NCBI GenBank assembly: GCA_944376125.1
Contig: CALWBQ010000009.1
Location: forward strand, 36,774-100,773
DNA length: 64,000 nt
From: an uncultured Lachnospiraceae bacterium
GTDB lineage: Bacteria; Bacillota; Clostridia; Lachnospirales; Lachnospiraceae
Reading direction: 5' to 3'
The translations under genes and the position numbers were made by a program. This document shows, in pieces, positions 17,679 through 25,796 of this stretch; position 1 is the stretch's first letter, and each line of letters begins with the position of its first letter. Under the pieces are notes generated by a model. It had not been told where the DNA came from, ran no database searches, and was given only the letters and a program-made list of their open reading frames with translations.

Positions 17679-17705
17679 AAGTCCCGTGTTTACGGGATTT
17701 TTTTT
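17679..17705 (+). terminator. terminator of tRNA-Thr
   Basis: GTCCCGT-GTTT-ACGGGAT is followed by a run of eight T, just after the tRNA. Confidence 0.88.
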
Positions 17706-17807
17706 GTATCCGGTAATCGAAAGGAAATCAGACACACGTTCGATTGCAAAAGTGAGACAAAAGAATACAGAAGGGGAAATCCTAAACATATGGCATGTTT
17801 TAGATAG

Positions 17808-17988
17808 TAGGCTTGGACTATAGGTCTGAGCCTATTTTTATATGCGCCTGGCAGGCACACGTTCGAAGGGGGCAAGTCCCTGTATGGCGTAAACTATTGC
17901 ACCGCACTCCGCCGAACGGTACGCTGCATGGTGCAGAAAGGGAGGGTAGAACTTCACAAAAAGAGCTCTGGCAGCTCTTGTTTTATTT
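17808..17988 (+). ncRNA. candidate structured RNA (family unassigned)
   Basis: A non-coding stretch between tRNA-Thr and a wall-binding protein gene with several nested stems. TAGGCT/AGCCTA (17808-17834) is followed by TTTTT. CGTTCG (17860-17865) pairs with CGAACG (17913-17918). GCTGCA-TGG-TGCAG (17924-17935) is a small hairpin, and AAGAGCT/AGCTCTT (17961-17979) with a T-run is an intrinsic terminator. A sequence CACACGTTCGA also occurs twice, near 17733 and 17857. It may be a riboswitch for the downstream gene or a stand-alone small RNA. I checked it by eye against tmRNA, SRP RNA, TPP, c-di-GMP, cobalamin and fluoride aptamers and saw no match. Confidence 0.5.
17957..17988 (+). terminator. 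intrinsic terminator upstream of the wall-binding protein gene
   Basis: AAGAGCT-CTGGC-AGCTCTT then TGTTTTATTT, 73 bp ahead of the next start codon. Its location suggests either the 3' end of the RNA at 17808 or an attenuator. Confidence 0.75.
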
Positions 17989-18060
17989 GACCCGCAGGTG
18001 TATGATATTCCATAGAAATAAAATTATTTGAGCGAGAGGCAAAAGCAGGAGGGAGAGGCA

Positions 18061-19182
18061 ATGAAGAAGAGAGGATTAATCATAGCAGGACTTTCGATGG
18101 CTATGACAGCAGCGATGGGGATTACGGTTTTGGCCGGCGTCAGGGGTGACGGGATGGCCGGGAGCTGGAAGTCTGATGCAAATGGCTGGTGGTGGCAGAA
18201 CAGTGACGGAACATGGCCTGCAAATGCCTGGGTTTGGCTGGACGGAAATGGCGATGGAAGTGCTGAGTGCTACTACTTTAATGAAAACGGCTACATATTG
18301 ACGAATACGACTTCGCCGGATGGGTATGTGCTGGATGGTGACGGAGCCTGGACTGTAAATGGAGAGAAACAGACACAGGCGGTGAGCTATGATGTGGGAT
18401 GGAATCACGACGGCATAGGATGGAAATATTATTCTGGCAGCCGATTTGTAACATCAGATTGGAAAAGAATCAAAGGAGAAAAATATTACTTTGATGAAAA
18501 TGGTTATATGGTAACTGGCTTCCAGGAGATAGACGGTTTGTACTATTATTTTGACTCCACTGGGGCATTAAAAGACAAGACCTTCTATATGGACGGCATT
18601 TATTATGTTGTCGACCCGTCTGATGGCAGCATAACGGATGAGATTGATGAGTATGATTGGGCAGATTACAGACAGGATTATGAGACCAGTGAGAGAACAT
18701 CCAATAAAAACACGGCGGATGAAGAGGAACGCGGGACAGAATCGGCTCCAGAAGATCCGGCGGTAAGCGATGCGGGGGAGACAGAATCCGATATTACTGA
18801 GAGCGAGGCGCAGGAAAAGATCCTTGCTCTGAAATCATCGTACCCCGAGGGAATGAAATGGGATAATTCCAACAGATACGCATCAGGAAACCGCATCGGA
18901 TATGGCTGCGCAGGATTTGCTTACCTTGTTCAGGACAGTGTGTTTGGGAAAAATGGATCAGTAACCCGATATTCAGATTTTGATCCGGATAATATCCGCA
19001 TTGGTGATCACATTAGAATTTACAACGGCAGTGGAGGAGAACACTCTGTGATTGTCTTGGATGTTTTGAGCGACGGAGTTGAGCTTGTAGAAGGAAACTA
19101 TAACTCTTCCATTCATTGGGGACGGACTATGAGCTTTGACAAACTGGAAGAAAATTTTATTTATTTGGAGAGCAGATACTGA
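18061..19182 (+). CDS. secreted cell-wall-binding protein with C-terminal papain-fold-like hydrolase domain
   Basis: A 373-residue exported protein. I chose the ATG at 18061 with AGGAGG upstream. Residues 1-30 form a signal peptide (KKR, hydrophobic core, Ala-rich end). Residues 35-185 carry choline-binding-type wall repeats with the W/Y-rich pattern GWWWQNSDGTWPANAW, YYFNENGYI, KYYFDENGYMVTGFQ and YYYFDSTGALKD. An acidic linker follows. The C-terminal 120 residues contain GYGCAGFAYLVQD, EHSVIVLDV and EGNYNSSIHWG, a plausible Cys-His-Asn triad of an NlpC/P60- or CHAP-like peptidase. A role in wall turnover or adhesion is inferred. Confidence 0.75.
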   Translation: MKKRGLIIAGLSMAMTAAMGITVLAGVRGDGMAGSWKSDANGWWWQNSDGTWPANAWVWLDGNGDGSAECYYFNENGYILTNTTSPDGYVLDGDGAWTVNGEKQTQAVSYDVGWNHDGIGWKYYSGSRFVTSDWKRIKGEKYYFDENGYMVTGFQEIDGLYYYFDSTGALKDKTFYMDGIYYVVDPSDGSITDEIDEYDWADYRQDYETSERTSNKNTADEEERGTESAPEDPAVSDAGETESDITESEAQEKILALKSSYPEGMKWDNSNRYASGNRIGYGCAGFAYLVQDSVFGKNGSVTRYSDFDPDNIRIGDHIRIYNGSGGEHSVIVLDVLSDGVELVEGNYNSSIHWGRTMSFDKLEENFIYLESRY

Positions 19183-19216
19183 TAAAAAGGCAATTTCCAC
19201 AATGACATATGATTTA

Positions 19217-19248
19217 GAAAGAGCTTTCTCTTAATGAGAAGGCTCTTT
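19217..19248 (+). terminator. terminator after the wall-binding protein gene
   Basis: AAAGAGC-TTTCTC / GAGAAGGCTCTTT stem around TTAAT, followed by T residues. Confidence 0.75.
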
Positions 19249-19292
19249 TGCTCGGCATTTTCGCAGAAATATCAGGCGGGAGGAAGGAGAAA

Positions 19293-19793
19293 ATGGAAAA
19301 TAGATATTGCCAGGAGTGCGGCACAAAATTAGTGATCAGAGAATTGGAGAATGAGGGAATGGTTCCGTTTTGCCCTAAGTGCAGGCAATTTCGGTTTCCG
19401 ATGTATAATGTCGCGGTCAGCATGATTGTCGTAGACGAGCAGTCCGGCAAGATTCTTCTGATCCAGCAGTATGGGCGCCCTGTTTATATTCTGGTAGCGG
19501 GCTATGTGAATCGGGGAGAACAGGCGGAGCACGCGGCTGTGAGGGAGATAAAGGAGGAGACCAGCCTGACGGTTTCCAGGATCGAATTTAATCAGACTAA
19601 ATTTTTCGAGCCCTCCAACACCTTGATGTGCAATTTTGCAGCTTATGTGGAGGACAGCAGTGAGCTGAAGCTGAATGGGGAGGTGGATGCCTGTCGGTGG
19701 TTTACCCCGGAAGAAGCAAAAAATAGGATTCTTTCAGGCAGTTTGGCGGCGGAATTTTTGAATGGTTATTTGAAAAAGCAGGAAAAAAACTGA
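19293..19793 (+). CDS. Nudix hydrolase with N-terminal zinc ribbon
   Basis: A 166-residue NudC-like pyrophosphatase. The N-terminus has CQECGTKL and FCPKCRQF, a four-cysteine zinc ribbon. The Nudix box is GYVNRGEQAEHAAVREIKEE followed by TSL; it matches the G-x5-E-x7-REUXEEXGU pattern except that the final Gly is Ser. It would hydrolyse a nucleoside diphosphate linked to another group, possibly NADH-type. Start chosen at 19293 with AAGGAG upstream. Transcribed alone. The substrate is open, as NudC-specific residues were not confirmed. Confidence 0.87.
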   Translation: MENRYCQECGTKLVIRELENEGMVPFCPKCRQFRFPMYNVAVSMIVVDEQSGKILLIQQYGRPVYILVAGYVNRGEQAEHAAVREIKEETSLTVSRIEFNQTKFFEPSNTLMCNFAAYVEDSSELKLNGEVDACRWFTPEEAKNRILSGSLAAEFLNGYLKKQEKN

Positions 19794-19856
19794 TATTATT
19801 TCTGAAAAATAGAAATTTACGTTTATAAAAGTTAAAATTATAAAATTTTTATAAAA

Positions 19857-19883
19857 TTAGCACTCAACACTTGACAGTGCTAA
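19857..19883 (+). promoter_or_regulatory. CIRCE operator (HrcA binding site)
   Basis: TTAGCACTC, nine bases, CAGTGCTAA: one mismatch from the consensus TTAGCACTC-N9-GAGTGCTAA. It overlaps the -35 box of the hsp20 promoter, as expected for repression by HrcA. Confidence 0.9.
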
Positions 19884-19899
19884 CAAAAGGTGCTATAAC
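19871..19899 (+). promoter_or_regulatory. sigma-A promoter of the hsp20 operon
   Basis: TTGACA (19871-19876) and TATAAC (19894-19899) are 17 bp apart; the -35 lies inside the CIRCE element. About 120 bp of leader precede the first start codon. Confidence 0.85.
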
Positions 19900-20017
19900 A
19901 TAGTCAGAACAAAGGAAGAGGGATAAAAAGGAAGAGAAGAAAGAGATTTCCTGAATCCCCCGCACCGGTTCCAGAAATCAAGGTTGAAGAGCATAATGAG
20001 AAAAGGAGAGATGACTT

Positions 20018-20443
20018 ATGTTAATGCCTAGTATTTTTGGAGAAAGTTTACTGGATGACTTTTTTGGCGATCCGTTTGAACGTTATGAGACAGGTTCTTC
20101 TGAAATGATGAAGACGGATATTAAAGATACAGATCAAGGTTATGAGATTACGATGAATCTGCCTGGTGTAAAGAAGGAAGATGTCAAGGCGGAACTCAAG
20201 GACGGTTATCTGACAATCAGTGCCGCGGCTAACAGCAGCAAGGATGAAAAGGACCAGGAAGGCCGGTACATCCGGAGAGAGCGTTACAGCGGTTCCTGCA
20301 GCAGAAGTTTTTACGTAGGGGACCAGGTGACAGAAGCGGATGTGAAAGCAAAATTTGAGAATGGTGCCCTAACGCTGTTAGTGCCTAAGAAAGAAGCGAA
20401 ACCTGAAGTAGAAGATAAGAAATACATTGCCATTGAAGGGTAA
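20018..20443 (+). CDS. Hsp20/alpha-crystallin small heat-shock protein (first copy)
   Basis: A 141-residue ATP-independent chaperone that holds unfolding proteins. It has the short N-terminus MLMPSIFGESLLDDFFGD, an alpha-crystallin domain from about residue 33 (TDIKDTDQGYEITMNLPGVKKEDVKAEL), the RRERYSGSCSRSFYVG strand region, and the conserved GALTLLVPKK end. RBS GGAGAG precedes the ATG. It is 25 bp ahead of a second, related gene, and both share a CIRCE-controlled promoter. Confidence 0.93.
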   Translation: MLMPSIFGESLLDDFFGDPFERYETGSSEMMKTDIKDTDQGYEITMNLPGVKKEDVKAELKDGYLTISAAANSSKDEKDQEGRYIRRERYSGSCSRSFYVGDQVTEADVKAKFENGALTLLVPKKEAKPEVEDKKYIAIEG

Positions 20444-20468
20444 TACAGAGCTGAAGGAGGAATGACTT

Positions 20469-20933
20469 ATGTTGATGCCCAGCATTTTTGGAGATAATTT
20501 ATTTGATGATTTTATGAATGATTTTCCGTTCTTTGATGATAGGGATGTAAAGAAAGCGGAGAAGAAACTGTATGGCCGGAGAGGCCGGAATTTGATGAAG
20601 ACAGATATCAAGGAGATGGATCACAGCTATGAGCTGGAGATGGATCTGCCAGGATTCAAGAAGGATGAGATTAAGGTTTCGCTGGAGAATGGGTATCTGA
20701 CCATCAGCGCAGCTAAAGGCTTGGATCAGGATGAGCAGGAGAAGAAGACAGGAAAATATCTTCGGAGAGAGCGCTACGCAGGAGCATGTGAGAGAAGTTT
20801 CTACGTAGGTGAGGATGTGACTCAGGATGAGATCAAAGGAGAATTCAAACACGGTATTCTGAAGCTGACGATTCCGAAGAAGGAAGCAAAGGCTGAGGTT
20901 CCGGAGAAGAAATATATAGCCATTGAAGGGTGA
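20469..20933 (+). CDS. Hsp20/alpha-crystallin small heat-shock protein (second copy)
   Basis: A 154-residue paralogue of the preceding gene. The N-terminus MLMPSIFGDNLFDDFMNDFP is nearly the same; a short basic insert (KKAEKKLYGRRGR) precedes the alpha-crystallin domain, which includes MDLPGFKKDEIKVSLENGYL and ends GILKLTIPKKEAKAE. The two genes clearly arose by tandem duplication and may form hetero-oligomers. RBS AAGGAGG. Terminated by the hairpin at 20996. Confidence 0.93.
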   Translation: MLMPSIFGDNLFDDFMNDFPFFDDRDVKKAEKKLYGRRGRNLMKTDIKEMDHSYELEMDLPGFKKDEIKVSLENGYLTISAAKGLDQDEQEKKTGKYLRRERYAGACERSFYVGEDVTQDEIKGEFKHGILKLTIPKKEAKAEVPEKKYIAIEG

Positions 20934-20995
20934 TGGCATCAGAGAGAAAGGATCTGATTCCTTTGGAAATAAGAAATAAGCATTAACATAAATGG

Positions 20996-21034
20996 ACGCG
21001 GAGACTGACGCAAGGTTGGTTTCCGCGTTTTTTG
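20996..21034 (+). terminator. terminator of the hsp20 operon
   Basis: ACGCGGA pairs with TCCGCGT, followed by TTTTTTGTTT. Confidence 0.85.
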
Positions 21035-21166
21035 TTTGATTGATTGTACTTCTGGCAGAGTGCCTCTGATAAAACGCATTTTTTAACAAAACTCAAACAA
21101 TTTTGTGCTATCATAACAATAATATCAAATGTAATGCCAAGAACAATAAACAGGAGGAGTGATGGG

Positions 21167-21838
21167 ATGCCCCGGATTTTGGTAGTGGATGATGATGTAA
21201 AATTGACACAGAGTGTATGCGCGTATTTAAATGACAGTGGGTATGAGGCGGTAGGCTGCCTCAGCGCAGAGGCAGCTTACGAGGCCATGTACAGTAAGAT
21301 ATACGATCTGATCATTTCCGATATTATGATGCCTGGGACAGACGGTTTTGAATTTGCCCGGACGGTGCGGGAAATCAATAAGACAATTCCTATCCTATTT
21401 ATGTCAGCGAGGGACGATTTCCCGTCCAAAAAGAAAGGGTTTGATCTGGGAATCGACGACTATATGGTAAAACCCATCGAATTCAGTGAACTGCTTCTGA
21501 GGGTGAGGGCCCTGATGCGGCGAGCCAATATCGAAGCCAGCAGGAAACTGACGGTAGGCAGTCTGCAGATGGATGCAGATGCGCTGTCTGCTGAGATTAA
21601 CGGGGAGGAGATTCCTGTGACTATGCGGGAGTTTAATATTTTATACAAGATGCTGTCTTATCCAAACCATACGTTCTCGCGGTCCCAACTGATGGATGAG
21701 TTTTGGGGCTTGGAGAGCGATACCGGTCTTCGGGCGGTGGACGTATATATTACAAAATTGAGAGATAAGTTTTCCGCCTGCAAAGATTTTGAGATCAAGA
21801 CGGTCAGAGGTCTGGGCTATAAGGCGGTGCTGAAATGA
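21167..21838 (+). CDS. OmpR-family response regulator
   Basis: A 223-residue two-component regulator. The receiver domain (1-118) has ILVVDDDVKLTQS, the phosphoacceptor Asp in LIISDIMMPGTDGFEF near residue 50, and Lys in DDYMVKPIEFSEL. A winged-helix DNA-binding domain (about 128-222) includes MREFNILYKMLSYPNHTFSR and the final LRDKFSACKDFEIKTVRGLG. The start at 21167 has AGGAGG upstream. Its stop overlaps the start of the sensor kinase gene (ATGA), its obvious partner. Target genes are unknown. Confidence 0.93.
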   Translation: MPRILVVDDDVKLTQSVCAYLNDSGYEAVGCLSAEAAYEAMYSKIYDLIISDIMMPGTDGFEFARTVREINKTIPILFMSARDDFPSKKKGFDLGIDDYMVKPIEFSELLLRVRALMRRANIEASRKLTVGSLQMDADALSAEINGEEIPVTMREFNILYKMLSYPNHTFSRSQLMDEFWGLESDTGLRAVDVYITKLRDKFSACKDFEIKTVRGLGYKAVLK

Positions 21839-22908
21839 TAAGGGGAGAGAACAGACAAACCAAGTCCCGCTTTCCATTGTCACTGTTTGCACTGTTCCTG
21901 ATCGTTCTGTTATTAATGTCAGGAATTCATATTGGCCTGGTAGTTTTGGGAAATAAAAGGGAATGGCCGGAGTTTATACAGGTAGCGATTCCGATTGTGT
22001 ACTGGACCGCAGTGGCCGCGGGGCTGACGGTATTTACGAGATATAAAATTATCAAGACCTACGACCGGCCTATGCAGGAGCTGGCAAAAGCGGCAAAAAA
22101 GGTAGCCCATGGAGACTTTTCTGTCTATGTTCCGCCGATTCACACCTCCAACCGCCATGACTATCTGGATCTAATGTTTCTGGATTTTAATAAAATGGTG
22201 GCAGAGTTAGGCAGCATTGAAACGATGCGAACGGATTTTATTGCAAATGTATCCCATGAGATTAAGACGCCCCTGACATCCATCCAAAATTATGCCCAGC
22301 TTCTGAAAAAACCGGGATTGACGAGGGAAGAGCAAGATGCCTATGTCTCATCGATTTTGAGCAGCACACGTCGGCTGTCTTCCCTGGTTACCAATATTTT
22401 GAAGCTCAATAAGCTGGAGAGTCAGGAGATCACGCCCCAATATACTCCTTATGATCTGTGCCGCCAGCTTAGCAGCTGCGCTTTGGGATTTGAGAATGTG
22501 TGGGAGGAGAAGAAGATTGAGTTTGAGGCTGATCTGGAAGACCGGGTTACCATCAATGCCGATGAAAGCCTGATGGAGCTGGTGTGGAATAATCTGCTTT
22601 CCAATGCATTGAAATTTACAGAACCTGGGGGGACTGTTATGTTAAGTCAGACTTCTGATGCGCATCGGGTCACGGTCAAGGTATCGGACACTGGATGCGG
22701 AATATCGGAAGAAGCCCGGCAACATATTTTTGATAAATTTTATCAGGGTGATACCTCCCACGCCACAGAAGGAAATGGGTTGGGCCTTGCCCTGGTGCTC
22801 CGGGTTCTGCAGCTTATGGATGCCTCTATCGGGGTAGAGAGTATAGAAGGAAGAGGAACGACAGTTACAGTTGAAATTCCGGTCGGCGAAAACAGGAAGG
22901 AGAGTTAA
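21835..22908 (+). CDS. sensor histidine kinase
   Basis: A 357-residue membrane kinase. Two transmembrane segments (about 18-40 and 50-70) flank a very short external loop, so it probably senses membrane or internal signals. HAMP-like linker, then the H box FIANVSHEIKTPLTS near residue 140, N box LVWNNLLSNALKFT, G1 VKVSDTGCGIS, F and G2 EGNGLGLAL: an intact HisKA/HATPase. Coupled by ATGA overlap to the response regulator. Confidence 0.93.
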   Translation: MIRGENRQTKSRFPLSLFALFLIVLLLMSGIHIGLVVLGNKREWPEFIQVAIPIVYWTAVAAGLTVFTRYKIIKTYDRPMQELAKAAKKVAHGDFSVYVPPIHTSNRHDYLDLMFLDFNKMVAELGSIETMRTDFIANVSHEIKTPLTSIQNYAQLLKKPGLTREEQDAYVSSILSSTRRLSSLVTNILKLNKLESQEITPQYTPYDLCRQLSSCALGFENVWEEKKIEFEADLEDRVTINADESLMELVWNNLLSNALKFTEPGGTVMLSQTSDAHRVTVKVSDTGCGISEEARQHIFDKFYQGDTSHATEGNGLGLALVLRVLQLMDASIGVESIEGRGTTVTVEIPVGENRKES

Positions 22909-22913
22909 TTCCC

Positions 22914-23483
22914 ATGACAAATCAGACAGAAAAAAACGAAACGGGATATATTGGTTATGAGTACCGGGAGATTTCGGTTCCCAGGGAATGGTCCTCTCTA
23001 TGTATGGACAGCTATCCCTGTTTTGGCTGGGAGCCGGATCCCAATCAAGGTGAGGGGGATGAGGCGCGCTGTGGAGGGGATGCGGGAGCGTCAAAAAAGA
23101 GAGCAAGATTATATTTTCGCCGCCGCCGTAATCTCTGCAATAAGGCAGAACTGACCCGGCTGCAGCGGCATTTTGACAGCTGCGTGGCAGAACTGGAAGA
23201 GTTAAAAAAGTCAGAAAAGACGGTGCCCGCTATGTGGGCGCTGGCTGCAGGAATTTTAGGAACTGCTTTTATGGCAGGAGCGACTTTTGCGGCGGTTGCG
23301 AATCCGCCGATTATCTGGCTGACAGTTTTGCTGGCCATACCTGGATTTTTAGGATGGATCCTTCCATACTTTTTCTACCAGATGATGGTGAGAAAAAAGA
23401 TGGAGGAGATCCGGCCGCTGATGGAACAAAAATACGATGAGATTGATAAGATATGTGAGAAAGGTACCAATCTGCTGTACTGA
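22914..23483 (+). CDS. hypothetical membrane protein
   Basis: A 189-residue protein. N-terminal 60 residues are soluble and end in a basic stretch (KKRARLYFRRRRN). A coiled helix ELTRLQRHFDSCVAELEELKK follows, then two strong transmembrane segments (about 101-122 and 127-150) and an acidic C-terminal helix. It begins 5 bp after the kinase gene with RBS AAGGAG, so it belongs to the same operon and may be a target or accessory of the two-component system. Similar proteins occur widely in Clostridia; function unknown. Confidence 0.65.
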   Translation: MTNQTEKNETGYIGYEYREISVPREWSSLCMDSYPCFGWEPDPNQGEGDEARCGGDAGASKKRARLYFRRRRNLCNKAELTRLQRHFDSCVAELEELKKSEKTVPAMWALAAGILGTAFMAGATFAAVANPPIIWLTVLLAIPGFLGWILPYFFYQMMVRKKMEEIRPLMEQKYDEIDKICEKGTNLLY

Positions 23484-23489
23484 GACACA

Positions 23490-23530
23490 GGGGAACCGGA
23501 TGCTTTGAGCGCGTCTGGCTCTCCTTTTTT
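23490..23530 (+). terminator. terminator of the two-component operon
   Basis: GGGGAACCGGATGC / GCGTCTGGCTCTCC imperfect stem, followed by TTTTTT. Confidence 0.75.
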
Positions 23531-23615
23531 AATATTTCAGAAACATAATGGAAGCAATTTGTAAATATTGGCCTGATAAGATGAAGATATCAATAAGGAA
23601 GGAGGACAATCGAGG

Positions 23616-23654
23616 ATGATGATTCTAGCTGTTTCAGGATTTATCGGATGCTGA
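23616..23654 (+). CDS. possible 12-residue leader peptide
   Basis: MMILAVSGFIGC, stop. GGAAGGAGG stands 10 bp upstream, an unusually strong ribosome site for such a short frame. It lies ahead of the small membrane protein gene at 23727. It may be a leader peptide or simply chance. Confidence 0.25.
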   Translation: MMILAVSGFIGC

Positions 23655-23726
23655 TAACAATTGGCGCAGTTTTCCAACAGGAATTGCTGTCTGTTGGCTG
23701 TATAAAAAATAGGAGGAAAAAAGAAC

Positions 23727-24095
23727 ATGAAAAAAAGTAATTTTGCGGCATTAATTTTAGGAACCATCGGAATTGTCTTCTTTGCTATGGGGATGTGCAT
23801 GGTGCTGCTGCCTGAGTGGGGCCTGATGAATCAGGGTGTGGTCTGTGGAGTGATCGGCCTTGTGGTGCTTTTGATCACTGTGCTGGTATGGCGCAAGATG
23901 GAAGGCAAAGCCCCTGTCAAGCTGAATGGAAAAGTGCTGGGAGCTTCCTGCCTCGGAGTGTTTGGTGCTCTTCTTCTGGGAGTAGGCATGTGCCTGAGCA
24001 TGGTCTTTGGCAGTATGGTTCTGGGCATTGTCGTTGGACTGGTGGGAATTATTGTTTTGCTGATGCTGATCCCCCTGACCAAGGGGCTCAGGTAG
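23727..24095 (+). CDS. small four-helix membrane protein
   Basis: A 122-residue hydrophobic protein with four transmembrane segments in two similar halves: LGTIGIVFFAMGMCMVLLPEW and LGVFGALLLGVGMCLSMVFG, each followed by VGLVG/VIGLV strands. The halves look like an internal duplication, each with GMCM/GMCL. RBS AGGAGG. No family assigned; function unknown. Confidence 0.65.
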   Translation: MKKSNFAALILGTIGIVFFAMGMCMVLLPEWGLMNQGVVCGVIGLVVLLITVLVWRKMEGKAPVKLNGKVLGASCLGVFGALLLGVGMCLSMVFGSMVLGIVVGLVGIIVLLMLIPLTKGLR

Positions 24096-24232
24096 GAAAC
24101 TTTTTCTGCCCGAGGAGATAGGAGAACAACTGAGATTTTACAAACTTCATACAGAGCTGGGATGTCAGATTTTACAATTCTTTCCTATACTGAAATCGAA
24201 ATCTATAAGACCTACAAGGCAGGAGGAAGAAT

Positions 24233-25792
24233 ATGAAAAAGAAAAGAATCATCTCAGCTCTTTTAGCGGGAACGATGCTGATTGGAGCGCAGCAGGCATG
24301 GGCTGCCACTGGACATTATAATGATTCCAGCCTCACCGGCAATGCGGATGAGTGGAATGCTTATGTAGCAGGCTGGAACGACCTGGCAAACGATTATACT
24401 CAGGTTTCTCTTACACCTGGCTGTGCAGCGACGGAGATTAATTTTGCCTGGTATAATCCGGGAACTGCGGGGAGCCCCATCGTGTATTTCGGTACGGATC
24501 CTCAGAATCTGCAGGAATACACTGGAACGTCTAACCGTGTTGATGCCAGCCTGACCGGCGGAAACCCGTACTGCTACAATTATGTAACGGTCACGGGGCT
24601 GAAAGAGAACACCACTTATTATTATGCGGTGAACAAGAGCGGTGCAGTATCTCCCACAGAAACTTACCGCACCGGAAGTTTTGAGAGCGTTAACATCCTG
24701 TATGTAGGAGATCCCCAGGTGGGTGCTTCCAAGGGACAGGTTCAGGGGAGCGAGAAATTGACAGAGACCTCTGGTGCAGCCAATACTGCAGCGCGGAATG
24801 ATGGCTTTGCTTGGGACCGCACTCTGGACATTGCTTTGGAGCAGAATCCGGACATTAACTTTATGATTTCTGCTGGAGATCAGGTGAACAATACCGGTAA
24901 TGCAAAAGAGGAGGAGTATGCGGCATACCTTTCTGCCAGCGCGCTGAAGAGTCTTCCCACAGCCACTACTATCGGCAACCATGACTCTCTGAACCCGGAT
25001 TATTCCTACCATTTCAACAACCCGAATCCGACAGGGCTTGGAATGACTGAGGCTGGCGGGGACTATTATTACGGTTACGGCCCTGGTCTTTTCATTGTGC
25101 TGAACACCAACAATTACAATGCAGCGGAGCACGAGGAGGCAATCAAGCAGGCAGTTGAGGCTTATCCCGATACTCAGTGGCGCATCGTGACCATCCACCA
25201 GGATATTTACGGTTCCGGTCTGGACCACTCTGACACAGACGGCATGATCCTGAGAACCCAGCTGACCCCGATCTTTGACAAATATGATATTGATGTAGTA
25301 CTCCAGGGCCACGACCATACCTACAGCCGTTCTAAGATGCTTTACGGCGATCAGCAGGAGCACGGAAGCTACGAGTTCCGTCTCAATGAAGCGGGGGATG
25401 ACTACGACTGGGACAATGCCTACAATAAGGTGACCGGTGAGAAGATCAGCCTGTACCCAGAGAACGGAGATGCCGCAGCTATCGATGCAAAGAACCGCTT
25501 TGCGGATGACAATAACTGCTACACCATCGAGACTGCAGATCAGATGAATGTGACCAATCCGCATGGAACTCTTTATATGACAGCAAACTCTGCGTCTGGT
25601 TCCAAATACTATGAATTGACTGCTGCACAGCAGGACTATATTGCCAATAGAAGCCAGAACTGGCTGCCCAGCTATTCTGTAATCAATATGGATGCCGATG
25701 ATTTCAGCATTACAACCTACCAGATCACCGATGACGGTTCTGTGGAGATGATCGACAACACCTTTACGATCCACAAGACGGCAAACAAATAG
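24233..25792 (+). CDS. secreted metallophosphoesterase, purple-acid-phosphatase type
   Basis: A 519-residue exported enzyme. Signal peptide 1-25 (KKKRIISALLAGTMLIGAQQAWA). A Fn3-like purple acid phosphatase N-terminal domain spans about 50-150. The catalytic domain has the metal ligands in order: YVGDPQVG (Asp), SAGDQVNN (Asp), IGNHDSLN (Asn-His), VTIHQDIYG (His) and QGHDHTYSRS (His-x-His). It would release phosphate from esters outside the cell. RBS AGGAGG. Ends 4 bp before a YibE/F gene. The large minus-strand open frame opposite it is a codon-use shadow. Confidence 0.9.
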   Translation: MKKKRIISALLAGTMLIGAQQAWAATGHYNDSSLTGNADEWNAYVAGWNDLANDYTQVSLTPGCAATEINFAWYNPGTAGSPIVYFGTDPQNLQEYTGTSNRVDASLTGGNPYCYNYVTVTGLKENTTYYYAVNKSGAVSPTETYRTGSFESVNILYVGDPQVGASKGQVQGSEKLTETSGAANTAARNDGFAWDRTLDIALEQNPDINFMISAGDQVNNTGNAKEEEYAAYLSASALKSLPTATTIGNHDSLNPDYSYHFNNPNPTGLGMTEAGGDYYYGYGPGLFIVLNTNNYNAAEHEEAIKQAVEAYPDTQWRIVTIHQDIYGSGLDHSDTDGMILRTQLTPIFDKYDIDVVLQGHDHTYSRSKMLYGDQQEHGSYEFRLNEAGDDYDWDNAYNKVTGEKISLYPENGDAAAIDAKNRFADDNNCYTIETADQMNVTNPHGTLYMTANSASGSKYYELTAAQQDYIANRSQNWLPSYSVINMDADDFSITTYQITDDGSVEMIDNTFTIHKTANK

Positions 25793-25796
25793 GATT

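Noticed and set aside
17808..17988. tmRNA, SRP RNA or a known riboswitch
   Set aside because: None of the hallmark sequences of these RNAs could be seen, so I keep it as unassigned.
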